64,000 nucleotides of DNA from Siphonodentalium dalli (GCA_032622095.1 CP136065.1:248929474-248993473), one strand, 5' to 3'; positions 26,701 to 41,700 are shown, counted from the first letter of the stretch. The notes: generated by a model not told the origin, from the sequence alone. Numbers and translations are program-made.

Positions 26701-29700
26701 GAAATATATACTAATCAGATACATGGTAAGCTGTTAACTAATATCACTCTAACACCGTCGGGTCTCAGGTCATTATCAGAGCAGAAGACGCCAACCGTTC
26801 TTACAGAAATATATACTAATCAGATACATGGTAAGCTGTTAACTAATATCACACTAACATCGTTGGGTCTCAGGTCATTATCAGAACAGAAGACGCCAAC
26901 CGTTCTTACAGAAATATATACTTATCAGTAAGCTGTTAACTAATATCACACTAACATCGTTGGGTCTCAGGTCATTATCAGAACAGAAGACACCAACCGT
27001 TCTTACAGAAATATATACTAATCAGATACATGGTAAGTTGTTAACTAACATCACTCTAACACCGTCGGGTCTCAGGTCATTATCAGAGCAGAAGACACCA
27101 ACCGTTCTTACAGAAATATATACTAATCAGATACATGGTAAGCTGTTAACTAATATCACACTAACATCGTTGGGTCTCAGGTCATTATCAGAACAGAAGA
27201 CGCCAACCGTTCTTACAGAAATATATACTTATCAGTAAGCTGTTAACTAATATCACACTAACATCGTTGGGTCTCAGGTCATTATCAGAACAGAAGACAC
27301 CAACCGTTCTTACAGAAATATATACTAATCAGATACATGGTAAGTTGTTAACTAACATCACTCTAACACCGTCGGGTCTCAGGTCATTATCAGAGCAGAA
27401 GACGCCAACCGTTCTTACAGAAATATATACTAATCAGATACATGGTAAGCTGTTAACTAATATCACACTAACATCGTTGGGTCTCAGGTCATTATCAGAA
27501 CAGAAGACACCAACCGTTCTTACAGAAATATATACTTATCAGTAAGCTGTTAACTAATATCACACTAACATCGTTGGGTCTCAGGTCATTATCAGAACAG
27601 AAGACACCAACCGTTCTTACAGAAATATATACTAATCAGATACATGGTAAGCTGTTAACTAATATCACACTAACACCGTCGGGTCTCAGGTCATTATCAG
27701 AGCAGAAGACACCAACCGTTCTTACAGAAATATATACTAATCAGATACATGGTAAGCTGTTAACTAACATCACTCTAACACCGTCGGGTCTCAGGTCATT
27801 ATCAGAGCAGAAGACGCCAACCGTTCTTACAGAAATATATACTAATCAGATACATGGTAAGCTGTTAACTAACATCACTCTAACACCGTCGGGTCTCAGG
27901 TCATTATCAGAGCAGAAGACACCAACCGTTCTTACAGAAATATATACTAATCAGATACATGGTAAGCTGTTAACTAACATCACTCTAACACCGTCGGGTC
28001 TCAGGTCATTAATAGAGCAGAAGACGCCAACCGTTCTTACAGAAATATATACTAATCAGATACATGGTAAGCTGTTAACTAACATCACTCTAACACCGTC
28101 GGGTCTCAGGTCATTATCAGAGCAGAAGACGCCAACCGTTCTTACAGAAATATATACTAATCAGATACATGGTAAGCTGTTAACTAACATCACTCTAACA
28201 CCGTCGGGTCTCAGGTCATTATCAGAGCAGAAGACACCAACCGTTCTTACAGAAATATATACTAATCAGATACATGGTAAGCTGTTAACTAACATCACTC
28301 TAACACCGTCGGGTCTCAGGTCATTATCAGAGCAGAAGACGCCAACCGTTCTTACATAAATATATACTAATCAGATACATGGTAAGCTGTTAACTAACAT
28401 CACTCTAACACCGTCGGGTCTCAGGTCATTATCAGAACAGAAGACGCCAACCGTTCTTACAGAAATATATACTTATCAGTAAGCTGTTAACTAATATCAC
28501 ACTAACATCGTTGGGTCTCAGGTCATTATCAGAACAGAAGACACCAACCGTTCTTACAGAAATATATACTAATCAGATACATGGTAAGTTGTTAACTAAC
28601 ATCACTCTAACACCGTCGGGTCTCAGGTCATTATCAGAGCAGAAGACGCCAACCGTTCTTACAGAAATATATACTAATCAGATACATGGTAAGCTGTTAA
28701 CTAATATCACACTAACATCGTTGGGTCTCAGGTCATTATCAGAACAGAAGACACCAACCGTTCTTACAGAAATATATACTTATCAGTAAGCTGTTAACTA
28801 ATATCACACTAACATCGTTGGGTCTCAGGTCATTATCAGAACAGAAGACACCAACCGTTCTTACAGAAATATATACTAATCAGATACATGGTAAGCTGTT
28901 AACTAATATCACACTAACACCGTCGGGTCTCAGGTCATTATCAGAGCAGAAGACACCAACCGTTCTTACAGAAATATATACTAATCAGATACATGGTAAG
29001 CTGTTAACTAACATCACTCTAACACCGTCGGGTCTCAGGTCATTATCAGAGCAGAAGACGCCAACCGTTCTTACAGAAATATATACTAATCAGATACATG
29101 GTAAGCTGTTAACTAACATCACTCTAACACCGTCGGGTCTCAGGTCATTATCAGAGCAGAAGACACCAACCGTTCTTACAGAAATATATACTAATCAGAT
29201 ACATGGTAAGCTGTTAACTAACATCACTCTAACACCGTCGGGTCTCAGGTCATTAATAGAGCAGAAGACGCCAACCGTTCTTACAGAAATATATACTAAT
29301 CAGATACATGGTAAGCTGTTAACTAACATCACTCTAACACCGTCGGGTCTCAGGTCATTATCAGAGCAGAAGACGCCAACCGTTCTTACAGAAATATATA
29401 CTAATCAGATACATGGTAAGCTGTTAACTAACATCACTCTAACACCGTCGGGTCTCAGGTCATTATCAGAGCAGAAGACACCAACCGTTCTTACAGAAAT
29501 ATATACTAATCAGATACATGGTAAGCTGTTAACTAACATCACTCTAACACCGTCGGGTCTCAGGTCATTATCAGAGCAGAAGACGCCAACCGTTCTTACA
29601 TAAATATATACTAATCAGATACATGGTAAGCTGTTAACTAACATCACTCTAACACCGTCGGGTCTCAGGTCATTATCAGAGCAGAAGACGCCAACCGTTC

Positions 29701-32700
29701 TTACAGAAATATATACTAATCAGATACATGGTAAGCTGTTAACTAACATCACTCTAACACCGTCGGGTCTCAGATCATTATCAGAGCAGAAGACACCAAC
29801 CGTTCTTACAGAAATATATACTAATCAGATACATGGTAAGCTGTTAACTAACATCACTCTAACACCGTCGGGTCTCAGGTCATTATCAGAGCAGAAGACG
29901 CCAACCGTTCTTACAGAAATATATACTAATCAGATACATGGTAAGCTGTTAACTAACATCACTCTAACACCGTCGGGTCTCAGATCATTATCAGAGCAGA
30001 AGACACCAACCGTTCTTACAGAAATATATACTAATCAGATACATGGTAAGCTGTTAACTAACATCACTCTAACACCGTCGGGTCTCAGGTCATTATCAGA
30101 GCAGAAGACGCCAACCGTTCTTACAGAAATATATACTAATCAGATACATGGTAAGCTGTTAACTAACATCACTCTAACACCGTCGGGTCTCAGATCATTA
30201 TCAGAGCAGAAGACACCAACCGTTCTTACAGAAATATATACTAATCAGATACATGGTAAGCTGTTAACTAATATCACACTAACATCGTTGGGTCTCAGGT
30301 CATTATCAGAACAGAAGACGCCAACCGTTCTTACAGAAATATATACTTATCAGTAAGCTGTTAACTAATATCACACTAACAGAAGACACCAACTGCAAAT
30401 TTCACAATTTTGCATAACCTATTTTTCGTTTGCCTGGTTTGTGCCTTGGTAACCCAATGTAACTAATGTATGGGTTTTAGTGAGATCTGGGGATATTGTG
30501 AGCAGCATTTGCTTACTTTAGGCTTGAAATGTTTTTCGCCAAAAGTTTGACCAAAAGAAATTTTCCTTGACCTTTTTCGGAAAAAAATCTAGCTATTGAC
30601 CAATTCAGCCGCCGGTAGTGTGAAAGCTGGTTGTCCTACATAGTTATGCACACATATCTCCTTAACCCTTTCAGTGCCAGGTCCGATTTTTGTATCAACC
30701 CATATACCCTGTGCCAATGCATTCTCTTATATATGTGAGTCGACCATAGGTCGCCTCGCATATATAAGAGAATGCATTGGCCTAACAATTTTTCATCATT
30801 TGTTATTATTTTTTACAATTTTTTACAATTTTAATAATTTTTTCTTATATTCTTTAACAGACTTATTTTGTAGGTTTAGTGCCAGGGAATCTTACGTTTT
30901 TCATGGGCATCAAAATTATTACTATGAATACTTGGTGATAGTTATAACATGCCCCTAAGGTTTTATCCAGTTTGTTTTTTAAATTCGCTATAGCATGCTT
31001 AAGCATACCCAAAACAAAATTCAACCCAAACAAATCTAAAAAAAACATTTTAATTTATTTTTTATTTTTTTATTTTTTTAGGGCCGATTTTACAGACTGT
31101 AAATTAGGGCTGATGAGATCGGCCCCCTGGCACTGAAAGTGTTAAGACCCTGCAAATATGCAGATTTGTAATCTGATATCGATCGGGGAGCTGATGTCGA
31201 CATCAAACTGAATCATAAATCGAATCCCAAATCGTATCCGCTAACCGCCAGTGCTGAATGTAGGTCTTCGAAGTCAGTCCCAATTTTATACCTATACGGT
31301 ATCAGGGAAATAGCAGGCTAGCATCACTAAATTCACCCTCTGGGGACCTCATTCTGGTTAGGCCTCATCTTCTCTGGAAATTTCTTTATTATCAAATTTC
31401 AAAAGAAACTTCATCACATAGATTCTATTTCATTTTTAGTTTAGTTTCTCTATATCCCCAAATTGGCAGACGACACATTGCATAATCGAGGTTCCCAATG
31501 GGAGTACATCACAATATTCACTATTTGTGAACTTCAATCTGAGTCTATGTCTCCCATAGCATATGAAGCCGTAGTGAATGGGGTCCCCAGAGGGTGAATT
31601 TACTAATGCTAGCCCACTATGCGGGATAGAATCACTAAATTCACCTTCTGGGGCCCTCATTCTGCAAATTACAGGCACACTATATCCAGACTTGAGCCTG
31701 TCATATGATATGTCTATTACCTCTAAATTCATTTTCTCAAAATTTTCAGATTGGCAGAAAGCCAAAAATCTATTACTAAGGATTACTTCATTGTGTGATC
31801 GAGACATATGGGGAAACAATGAACAGGGTATTCATTTGTTACTTACCTATCTGGCAGAAAACTTCAAGAAGAATTCATTACCAGACAAGTTGGATATGTG
31901 CTTTGAGATTTCTCAGATCATATCATCATTAAGGATGGACAGAACGGAGAGTGATATTCCACCGTGGTTACATTTATTAGTGAGTGAGGTATGTGGTCTC
32001 CTACAGAACAGACTCGCTGCGGAACAGAGAGCGACGTTACTCCAGTTAGCGTCTGTGATAATTGACTCTACGGGCATCAACTGCTTCTTGCCTCCAAATG
32101 TCTCTGATAAGAAGATGTTACTGCTGATAATCCATCTTGTTTGTATCGACACACGGTTGATTCTAGAGAATACACCATTAGCAGAAGTGAGCATTATAGA
32201 TTTTAACCTCATATCAAATACAAAATACTGGACTTGATCTGTCAAATAAATAGCAGATAGAACGACACAAGTGTGTGAACTGGTTAACGTTATTGTAAAA
32301 TGAGATCCAGAGTTTCGTGTTTTACCTCGCGGCACGACAAATGAGTGCAATAACGTTAACATGTTCACAAAACTGTATTGTTCTATGTTTATTGCACACT
32401 CTGAAGATTGTATTGTACTGCTTTAACCCTTTACCCAACAGAAGGGCCCTGTGCCAATGCATTCTCTTATATATGCGAGTCGACCATAGGTCGCCTCGCA
32501 TATATAAGAGTATGCATTGGCTTAACACATTAAAAATTATAAAATTGTTAAAGAATGTAAGAAAAAATGGTAAAAAGTGTTTAAAAAAGATTTTTTTTAG
32601 GCCAATGCATTCTCTTATATATGCGAGGCGACCTATGGTCGACTCGCATATATAAGAGAATGCATTGGCACAGGGCATAACTGTAACTATCACAATGTGG

Positions 32701-35700
32701 TCAAGGAGCCGGTTCCAATGATATCCATATTTGTATGGTTCTATTGAGACAGACCGAAGATATTTTAGGCTGTTGAAGCTTTATTTGGCCGGTTTTGGCC
32801 GGTTTGTTGGGTAAAGGGTTAAGTAATTGACCCAGTAACTGGGCTAATATGCGTTTATAACTGCGGAAAAACCATAACTGCACCTTAATTAACTGTTCCA
32901 TTACTTGGTGGCACAGCGATTAAATGCTGTAAATAAACCCCTGTTATATTCCTTGACTGCCGATACACTGTAGCTAACTGTTGATTGTCAGCAAATTTTA
33001 TTTTTATGACATGTTTAATTTTGTTGGGGCCGCAATTATACTTGAAGTTAGCGTTTCATACCAGTTGATGATTACATGGATTTTAACAACACAATTCTCT
33101 GGTTGTCTTAGGGTTTCTTCTAATGTCTAATTGAAATTCAGTTTAACTGAGGGGCCACCATGGTTTGATGAGTTATTTACTTAGGGCAGTACAGTAGCTT
33201 GTAATATACTAAAATTTAGGTTGCTATGGTGTTATTTAATTAAACAAATGTGTGATTTATGTAGACTATACTTCATAAGTTAGTCAGGATATTTTCTGTT
33301 AAAGTTGAAGTCGCCACTGACGATGTCAACGTAATCTGTTTGTATTCTTCAAGGACAAGACATTATTTATTTAACTTTTTGAAATCTTTGGTATTTTTGC
33401 CAAAATAAAACCAACGGGTGTGTTATAGATACATAGACGACATGTGTGTTAAAGGTAATAAATCCGATTTGATGGTCCCCATATCATCAGATTCCAACAA
33501 AAACATTTTTTAAATGCGGCTTCAGTTATCAGAATCGATTAATTGCCCAAAAATAATGCTGACCGCAGTCAACTCATTATTCGCCCAAAACCTGTTACTT
33601 ATCAACATTTTGGTCAACTATATTTTGCCGGTTTGTCAAATATCTGACACAAAAAAGCCACTTGATTTTAGAGTTATCCATCTTCATCCTCAATTTGGTC
33701 AGAGAAATTCCTCTCGTCGACTGTTTACTGGGCCACTTAAAATTAAAATAATAGATTTCAAACATCGATATCTGATCACTCTGAGCTTTGATGGATGGGT
33801 TCCTTGACTCGAATCAAATATTTTTTACCCCCGAAGCCAAGGAAATAGTAATTTGCGAGCATTAATTTGGATTGAGTACCTTTAATGGGTTTGTTTATAT
33901 GGCACGAGTGTTAGCGTGGACAGATCGAGTTCTATCATTCCTCGATGGCACAAGTGTCGTTATTTGTTTATTACACATCACCTGTCCTAGAATCTGTGCT
34001 TTAAAAAATACAGGCTTACAAGGTTTATTTAGGCACATACAGGGCTTGTTTTTTCATGTGTGATAATGCTTTTATTTTATAGTTTAGGTTTCATGGTTGA
34101 TTATTACAGATACCCGGGAAGATGAATCTGTTAGTGATATACTACAGTCTGTTAGAGAACACTATACAATACATGATTCAAGAGACACCACTCCAGCTCG
34201 AGAAGAAACAGATTGTTCAACTGCATTCAGCGATGTGTGGTGCATTTAATGCTGTTATTTTCTTCTTATCTGAATGTTCAGCCGATGAATCTGTGCAGGT
34301 TAGTCTCGCATCCATTAGCGCAGGGTTTCCACTTGGGGTTGGGGGAGTGGGACCCCCAGGTCTGATATATTTTGTCAAATTTACCAAATAGCAAATAGAC
34401 GACGTCCCAGGGCTCATTTCCACAAATCTAAACGGATTTCAAAGATATTTGGTATATGAGTTCACCTGACCATTACCTAGAACGAGTTCGCAAGCCAGTT
34501 CTGGCCAGATATTTTTACCGGAGTTATTGGACTTTGTTTATTATTTTTGTTGAATTTACCAAATAGCTAATAGACGACGTCCCAGGGCTCATTTCCACAA
34601 ATCTCAACGGATTTTAAAGATATTTGGTATATGAGTTCACCTGACCATTACCTAGAATGAGTTCGCAACCCAGGTCTGGCCAGATATTTTTACAGGAGTT
34701 ATTGGACTTTGTTTATTATTTTTGTCGAATTTACCAAATAGCAAATAGACGATGTCCCAGGGCTCATTTCCACAAATCTCAATGGATTTCAAAGATATTT
34801 GGTATATGAGTTCCCATGACCAGTACCAAAAATGAGTTCGCAAGCCAGGCTTTTTGACAAAATCCCACCTCTTGTTTAGCGCATACTGAGAATGTAAACA
34901 TTATTGAGAATGCACTTCACCAACTGCACAATTCGGCGAGGGATACCGCCGTCTGCGACTGCTTGTTTTTTTTAATTTTGATGTAAACTTGTTTTTCCTG
35001 GTGGCTTATCCGTCAAATTATGTTTTGAAGACCCATAAATCAGTCAATTTTGATCAAATTGGACAGTCTAAATCCCCTTGTAATATATAATATAAGATAC
35101 TGGACAATCTAAATCACCTTGTATTATTTAATATTGGATACTGGACAATCTAAATCACCTTGTATTATTTAATATAGGATACTGGACAATCTAAATCACC
35201 TTGTATTATTTAATATAGGATACTGGACAATCTAAATCACCTTGTATTATTTAATATATGATACTGCTTCAATATCTAGATCTGTCCATGACCATTTATG
35301 TTAGGAAGAATAAATTATTAAAAATTGAATTCACCCTCCCACCCTAGATTTCTGAAAACGTTTGATGAAAATCTAGCAATTTATTTATATTGGCCTAATG
35401 GAAGTTTGGTTGTATTTCAGCTTCAATCATCAGCTGTCATTGCTTCTGTTCGAGTTCTTGGGTCCTGGTTAGCAGAAGAAACAACAGCACTGAAAGAAGA
35501 AATCTATAACGTTCTACCCTATGTTATGAAAGTGTGGTGAGTGAACAATAGACTGAAGAAATCTATAACATTATACCCTATGTTATGAAAGTGTGGTGAG
35601 TGAACATTGGACTATAACATCATACCCTCAGTCAGTAAAGTGTGGTGAGTGAACAATAGACTGAACATTTTACCATATGCTATGAAAGTGTGGTGAGTGA

Positions 35701-38700
35701 ACAATAGACTATAACATTATACCGTATGTTATGAAAGTGTGGTGAGTGAACAATAGACTATAACATCATACCCTATGTTATGAAAGTGTGGTTAGTGAAC
35801 AATAGACTATAACATCATACCCTATGTTATGAAAGTGTGGTTAGTGAACAATGGACTATAACATACCACATGTTATGAAAGTGTGGTGAGTGAACAATGG
35901 ACTATAACATCATACCCTATGTTATGAAAGTGTGGTTAGTGAACAATAGACTATAACATCATACCCTCAGTCAGTAAAGTGTGGTGAGTGAACAATAGAC
36001 TGAACATTTTACCATATGTTATGAAAGTGTGGTGAGTGAACAATAGACTATAACATTATACCCTATGTTATGAAAGTTGTTAGTGAACAATGGACTATAA
36101 CATCATACCCTATGTTATGAAAGTGTGGTGAGTGAACAATAGACTATAACATCATACCCTATGTTATGAAAGTGTGGTGAGTGAACAATAGACTATAACA
36201 TCATACCCTATGTTATGAAAGTGTGGTGAGTGAACAATGGACTATAACATCATACCCTATGTTATGAAAGTGTGGTGAGTGAACAATAGACTATAACATC
36301 ATACCCTATGTTATGAAAGTGTGGTGAGTGAACAATAGACTGAAGAAATCTATAACATCATACCCTATGTTATGTTATGAAAGTGTGGTGAGTGAACAAT
36401 AGACTATAATATCATACCCTATGTTATGAAAGTGGTGAGTGAACAATGGACTATAACATCATACCCTATGTTATGAAAGTGTGGTGAGTGAACAATAGAC
36501 TGAAGAAATCTATAACGTTCTACCCAATGTTATGAAAGTGTGGTGAGTGAACAATAGACTGAAGAAATATATAACATCACACCCTATGTTATGAAAGTGT
36601 GGTGAGTGAACAATAGACTGAAGAAATCTATAACGTTCTACCCAATGTTATGAAAGTGTGGTGAGTGAACAATAGACTATAACATCACACCCTATGTTAT
36701 GAAAGTGTGGTGAGTGAACAATAGACTATAACATCACACCCTATGTTATGAAAGTGTGGTGAGTGAACAATAGACTGAAGAAATCTATAACATCATACCC
36801 TATGTTATGAAAGTGTGGCGAGTGAACAATAGACTGAAGAAATCTATAAAATCATACCCTATGTTATGAAAGTGTGGTGAGTGAACAATAGACTATAACA
36901 TCATACCCTATGTTATGAAAGTGTGGTGAGTGAACAATAGACTGAAGAAATCTATAACATCATACCCTATGTTATGAAAGTGTGGTGAGTGAACAATAGA
37001 CTGAAGAAATATATAACATCACACCCTATGTTATGAAAGTGTGGTGAGTGAACAATAGACTGAAGAAATCTATAACATCATACCCTATGTTATGAAAGTG
37101 TGGCGAGTGAACAATAGACTATAACATCACACCCTATGTTATGAAAGTGTGGTGAGTGAACAATAGACTGAAGAAATCTATAACATCATACCCTATGTTA
37201 TGAAAGTGTGGCGAGTGAACAATAGACTATAACATCACACCCTATGTTATGAAAGTGTGGTGAGTGAACAATAGACTATAACATCACACCCTATGTTATG
37301 AAAGTGTGGTGAGTGAACAATAGACTGAAGAAATCTATAACATCATACCCTATGTTATGAAAGTGTGGTGAGTGAACAATAGACTGAAGAAATATATAAC
37401 ATCACACCCTATGTTATGAAAGTGTGGTGAGTGAACAATAGACTGAAGAAATCTATAACGTTCTACCCAATGTTATGAAAGTGTGGTGAGTGAACAATAG
37501 ACTATAACATCACACCCTATGTTATGAAAGTGTGGTGAGTGAACAATAGACTATAACATCACACCCTATGTTATGAAAGTGTGGTGAGTGAACAATAGAC
37601 TGAAGAAATCTATAACATCATACCCTATGTTATGAAAGTGTGGTGAGTGAACAATAGACTGAAGAAATATATAACATCACACCCTATGTTATGAAAGTGT
37701 GGTGAGTGAACAATAGACTGAAGAAATCTATAACATCATACCCAATGTTATGAAAGTGTGGTGAGTGAACAATGGACTATAGCATCATACCCAATGTTTT
37801 GAAAGTGTGGTGAGTGAACAATAGACTGAAGAAATCTATAATATCATACCCTATATTATGAAAGTGTGGTGAGTGAACAATAGACTATAACATCACACCC
37901 TATGTTATGAAAGTGTGGCGAGTGAACAATAGACTATAACATCATACCCTATGTTATGAAAGTGTGGTGAGTGAACAATAGACTATAACATTATACCCTA
38001 TGTTATGAAAGTGTGGTGAGTGAACAATAGACTTAAGAAATCTATAACATCATACCCTATGTTATGAAAGTGTGGTGAGTGAACAATGGACTATAACATC
38101 ATACCCTATGTTATGAAAGTGTGGTGAGTGAACAATAGACTGAAGAAATCTATAACATCATACCCTATGTTATGAAAGTGTGGTGAGTGAACAATAGACT
38201 GAAGAAATATATAACATCACACCCTATGTTATGAAAGTGTGGTGAGTGAACAATAGACTGAAGAAATCTATAACATCATACCCTATGTTATGAAAGTGTG
38301 GCGAGTGAACAATAGACTATAACATCACACCCTATGTTATGAAAGTGTGGTGAGTGAACAATAGACTGAAGAAATCTATAACATCATACCCTATGTTATG
38401 AAAGTGTGGCGAGTGAACAATAGACTATAACATCACACCCTATGTTATGAAAGTGTGGTGAGTGAACAATAGACTATAACATCACACCCTATGTTATGAA
38501 AGTGTGGTGAGTGAACAATAGACTGAAGAAATCTATAACATCATACCCTATGTTATGAAAGTGTGGTGAGTGAACAATAGACTGAAGAAATATATAACAT
38601 CACACCCTATGTTATGAAAGTGTGGTGAGTGAACAATAGACTGAAGAAATCTATAACGTTCTACCCAATGTTATGAAAGTGTGGTGAGTGAACAATAGAC

Positions 38701-41700
38701 TATAACATCACACCCTATGTTATGAAAGTGTGGTGAGTGAACAATAGACTATAACATCACACCCTATGTTATGAAAGTGTGGTGAGTGAACAATAGACTG
38801 AAGAAATCTATAACATCATACCCTATGTTATGAAAGTGTGGTGAGTGAACAATAGACTGAAGAAATATATAACATCACACCCTATGTTATGAAAGTGTGG
38901 TGAGTGAACAATAGACTGAAGAAATCTATAACATCATACCCAATGTTATGAAAGTGTGGTGAGTGAACAATGGACTATAGCATCATACCCAATGTTTTGA
39001 AAGTGTGGTGAGTGAACAATAGACTGAAGAAATCTATAATATCATACCCTATATTATGAAAGTGTGGTGAGTGAACAATAGACTATAACATCACACCCTA
39101 TGTTATGAAAGTGTGGCGAGTGAACAATAGACTATAACATCATACCCTATGTTATGAAAGTGTGGTGAGTGAACAATAGACTGAAGAAATCTATAACATT
39201 ATACCCTATGTTATGAAAGTGTGGTGAGTGAACAATAGACTATAACATCATACCCTATGTTATGAAAGTGTGGTGAGTGAACAATAGACTATAACATCAT
39301 ACCCTATGTTATGAAAGTGTGGTGAGTGAACAATAGACTATAACATTATACCCTATGTTATGAAAGTGTGGTGAGTGAACAATAGACTTAAGAAATCTAT
39401 AACATCATACCCTATGTTATGAAAGTGTGGTGAGTGAACAATGGACTATAACATCATACCCTATGTTATGAAAGTGTGGTGAGTGAACAATGGACTATAA
39501 CATCATACCCTATGTTATGAAAGTGTGGTGAGTGAACAATAAACTGTAACATTATACCATGTGTTATGAAAGTGTGGTGAGTGAACAATAGACTGAACAT
39601 TATACCCTATGTTATGAAAGTGTGGTGAGTGAACAATGGACTATAACATCATACCCTATGTTATGAAAGTCTGGTGAGTGAACAATAGACTGAAGAAATC
39701 TATAACATCATACCCTATGTTATGAAAGTGTGGTGATTGAACAATGGACTATAACATCATGCCCTATGTTATGAAAGTGTGGTGAGTGAACAATAGACTA
39801 TAACATTATACCCTATGTTATGAAAGTGTGGTGAGTGAACAATAGACTGAAGAAATCTATAACATTATACCCAGGCCTGGCATTCTGAGGCGAGCGATAA
39901 AATCGCTCGCCTACCGCCCGCCTGAAAATAATCCAGGCGGACGAAATAACGCCCTCCCAAACGGCAAAACATCGCTCTCCAGGACCCGGGTGTAAGTAAT
40001 GATCTATGTACTAACAGAGTCGGCAACGAAGTGTTAAACGATGTCGGTATGGGACCTTTGATCTATAAGCCGCATTCCGACTGTCCCTGGCGAAATGTAC
40101 AAGCGATATTGATTACGTTGTAGCAATATTTCCACCGGAAGCACGTGCCTCTGTGAAATAGACACACCGTTCAGTGTTATGTCACTTTGAAGTATTGCGT
40201 CATGCCTCCCACGCAACTGGACAGTGCTATATAATGTCAGGCATCATTGAGGCATTGTTATGAGGCAATGTAAAAAGAATAGTTGTCTGAATTGTTACTA
40301 ATTACATTACTAGCTAAAGTAACAACATATCTTGTTATTTAATATTAAAATATTTTGTGTAATGAAAACAACAAACTCAGCAATTATTGTAATAGTTTAA
40401 TACTGACATGTACTTTATTTTTATCAATACTGTACATGTGGAGTGGAATATTTACTATGTCTGATTTTGGCAAACATTTTCGCCCTCATGTGCTCGGCAC
40501 AAATAATAGCCCTCCTAGACCTTTTCAGGAGGGCGATTTTTAGCTCTCCTAGATTTCTGAGAATGCCAGGCCTGTATACCCAATGTTATGAAAGTGTGGT
40601 GAGTGAACAATAGACTATAACATTATACCCTATGTTATGTTATGAAAGTGTGGTGAGTGAACAATGGACTATAACATCATACCCTATGTTATGAAAGTGT
40701 AGTGAGTGAACAATAGACTGAAGAAATATATGACATTATACCCTATGTTATGAAAGTGTGGTGAGTGAACAATAGACTGAACAATTGTGCTTGTGCTGTA
40801 TAAAAATAGAGTATGGGAAGGTTAACCCTTCCATGACTGGAGCTTCCTGTAGGGAGCCCCATACATGTGGCAGCTTGTTTAGCTGAGTGTCGTCTGCTCA
40901 CGTTTGAGATGCTCCATATGGGTAGCTTAATCCTTCCATGACTGGAGCTTCCTGAAATTTTGCGAAAACCCTGTGCCAATGCATTCTCTTATATATGCAA
41001 GTCTCCCATAAGGAGCCTGGCATATAGAATAGAATACATTGGCCTAACAATATTTACCTTGACCTTGTAAGCCAGTGAATAATAAGGTATATAACTACTC
41101 ATCAAAGAGTATTTAGTATTGAGCATGTTAAAGACATATGTGACCCGCCATATCAAATCCAGTCGTAAGTCGGGATTTTTTTACCCTGTGCCAATGCATT
41201 CTCTTATATATGCGAGTCGACCATAGGTCGCCTTGCATATATAAGAGAATGCATTGGCCTAACAATTTTTTATCATTTTTTAAAAATAAATGTTTCTTAC
41301 AATTTTTAGGACATAAAATAAAAAACATCCATTACCCTGCAGGGAGCCCCACACATATATAGAAGCATATAGAAGAGTGTCGTCTGCTCATGTTTGTCTG
41401 GGGCTCTGTATGGGTGAAATTTTAAATAAAATTGTTCAAGAATACAAGAAAAAATTATTAAAATTGTAAAAAATTGTTAGGCCAATGCATTCTCTTATAT
41501 ATGCGAGGCGACCTATGGTCGACTCGCATATATAAGAGAATGCATTGGCACAGGGTAAAAAAATCGCGACTTACGACTGGATTTGATATGGCGGGTCACA
41601 TATCATATGCTTTCATTATATGCTTGCTTATAAAATATCGGAAAATGCCGAAATGTAGATCGTCTTATATATCTCTTTGAAGCTACAGTGAAATACGATT

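Noticed and set aside
25861-30357. Long open frames (356, 261, 261, 92 codons) reading as a new 35-residue repeat protein
   Set aside because: The frames are the neurochondrin exon 5 end, with its GTAAG donor, copied in tandem. Stops and 8-bp deletions break them repeatedly, and the first copy belongs to the host exon.
31578-31749. ATG at 31578 as the start of a separate 219-residue gene
   Set aside because: The first 172 bases lie in a palindromic dispersed repeat; a good acceptor at 31749 and homology begin the exon at 31750.
33514-33807. 97-codon frame in intron 6
   Set aside because: It lies in a dispersed repeat also found upstream of the gene at 1060-1990; no protein homology recognised.
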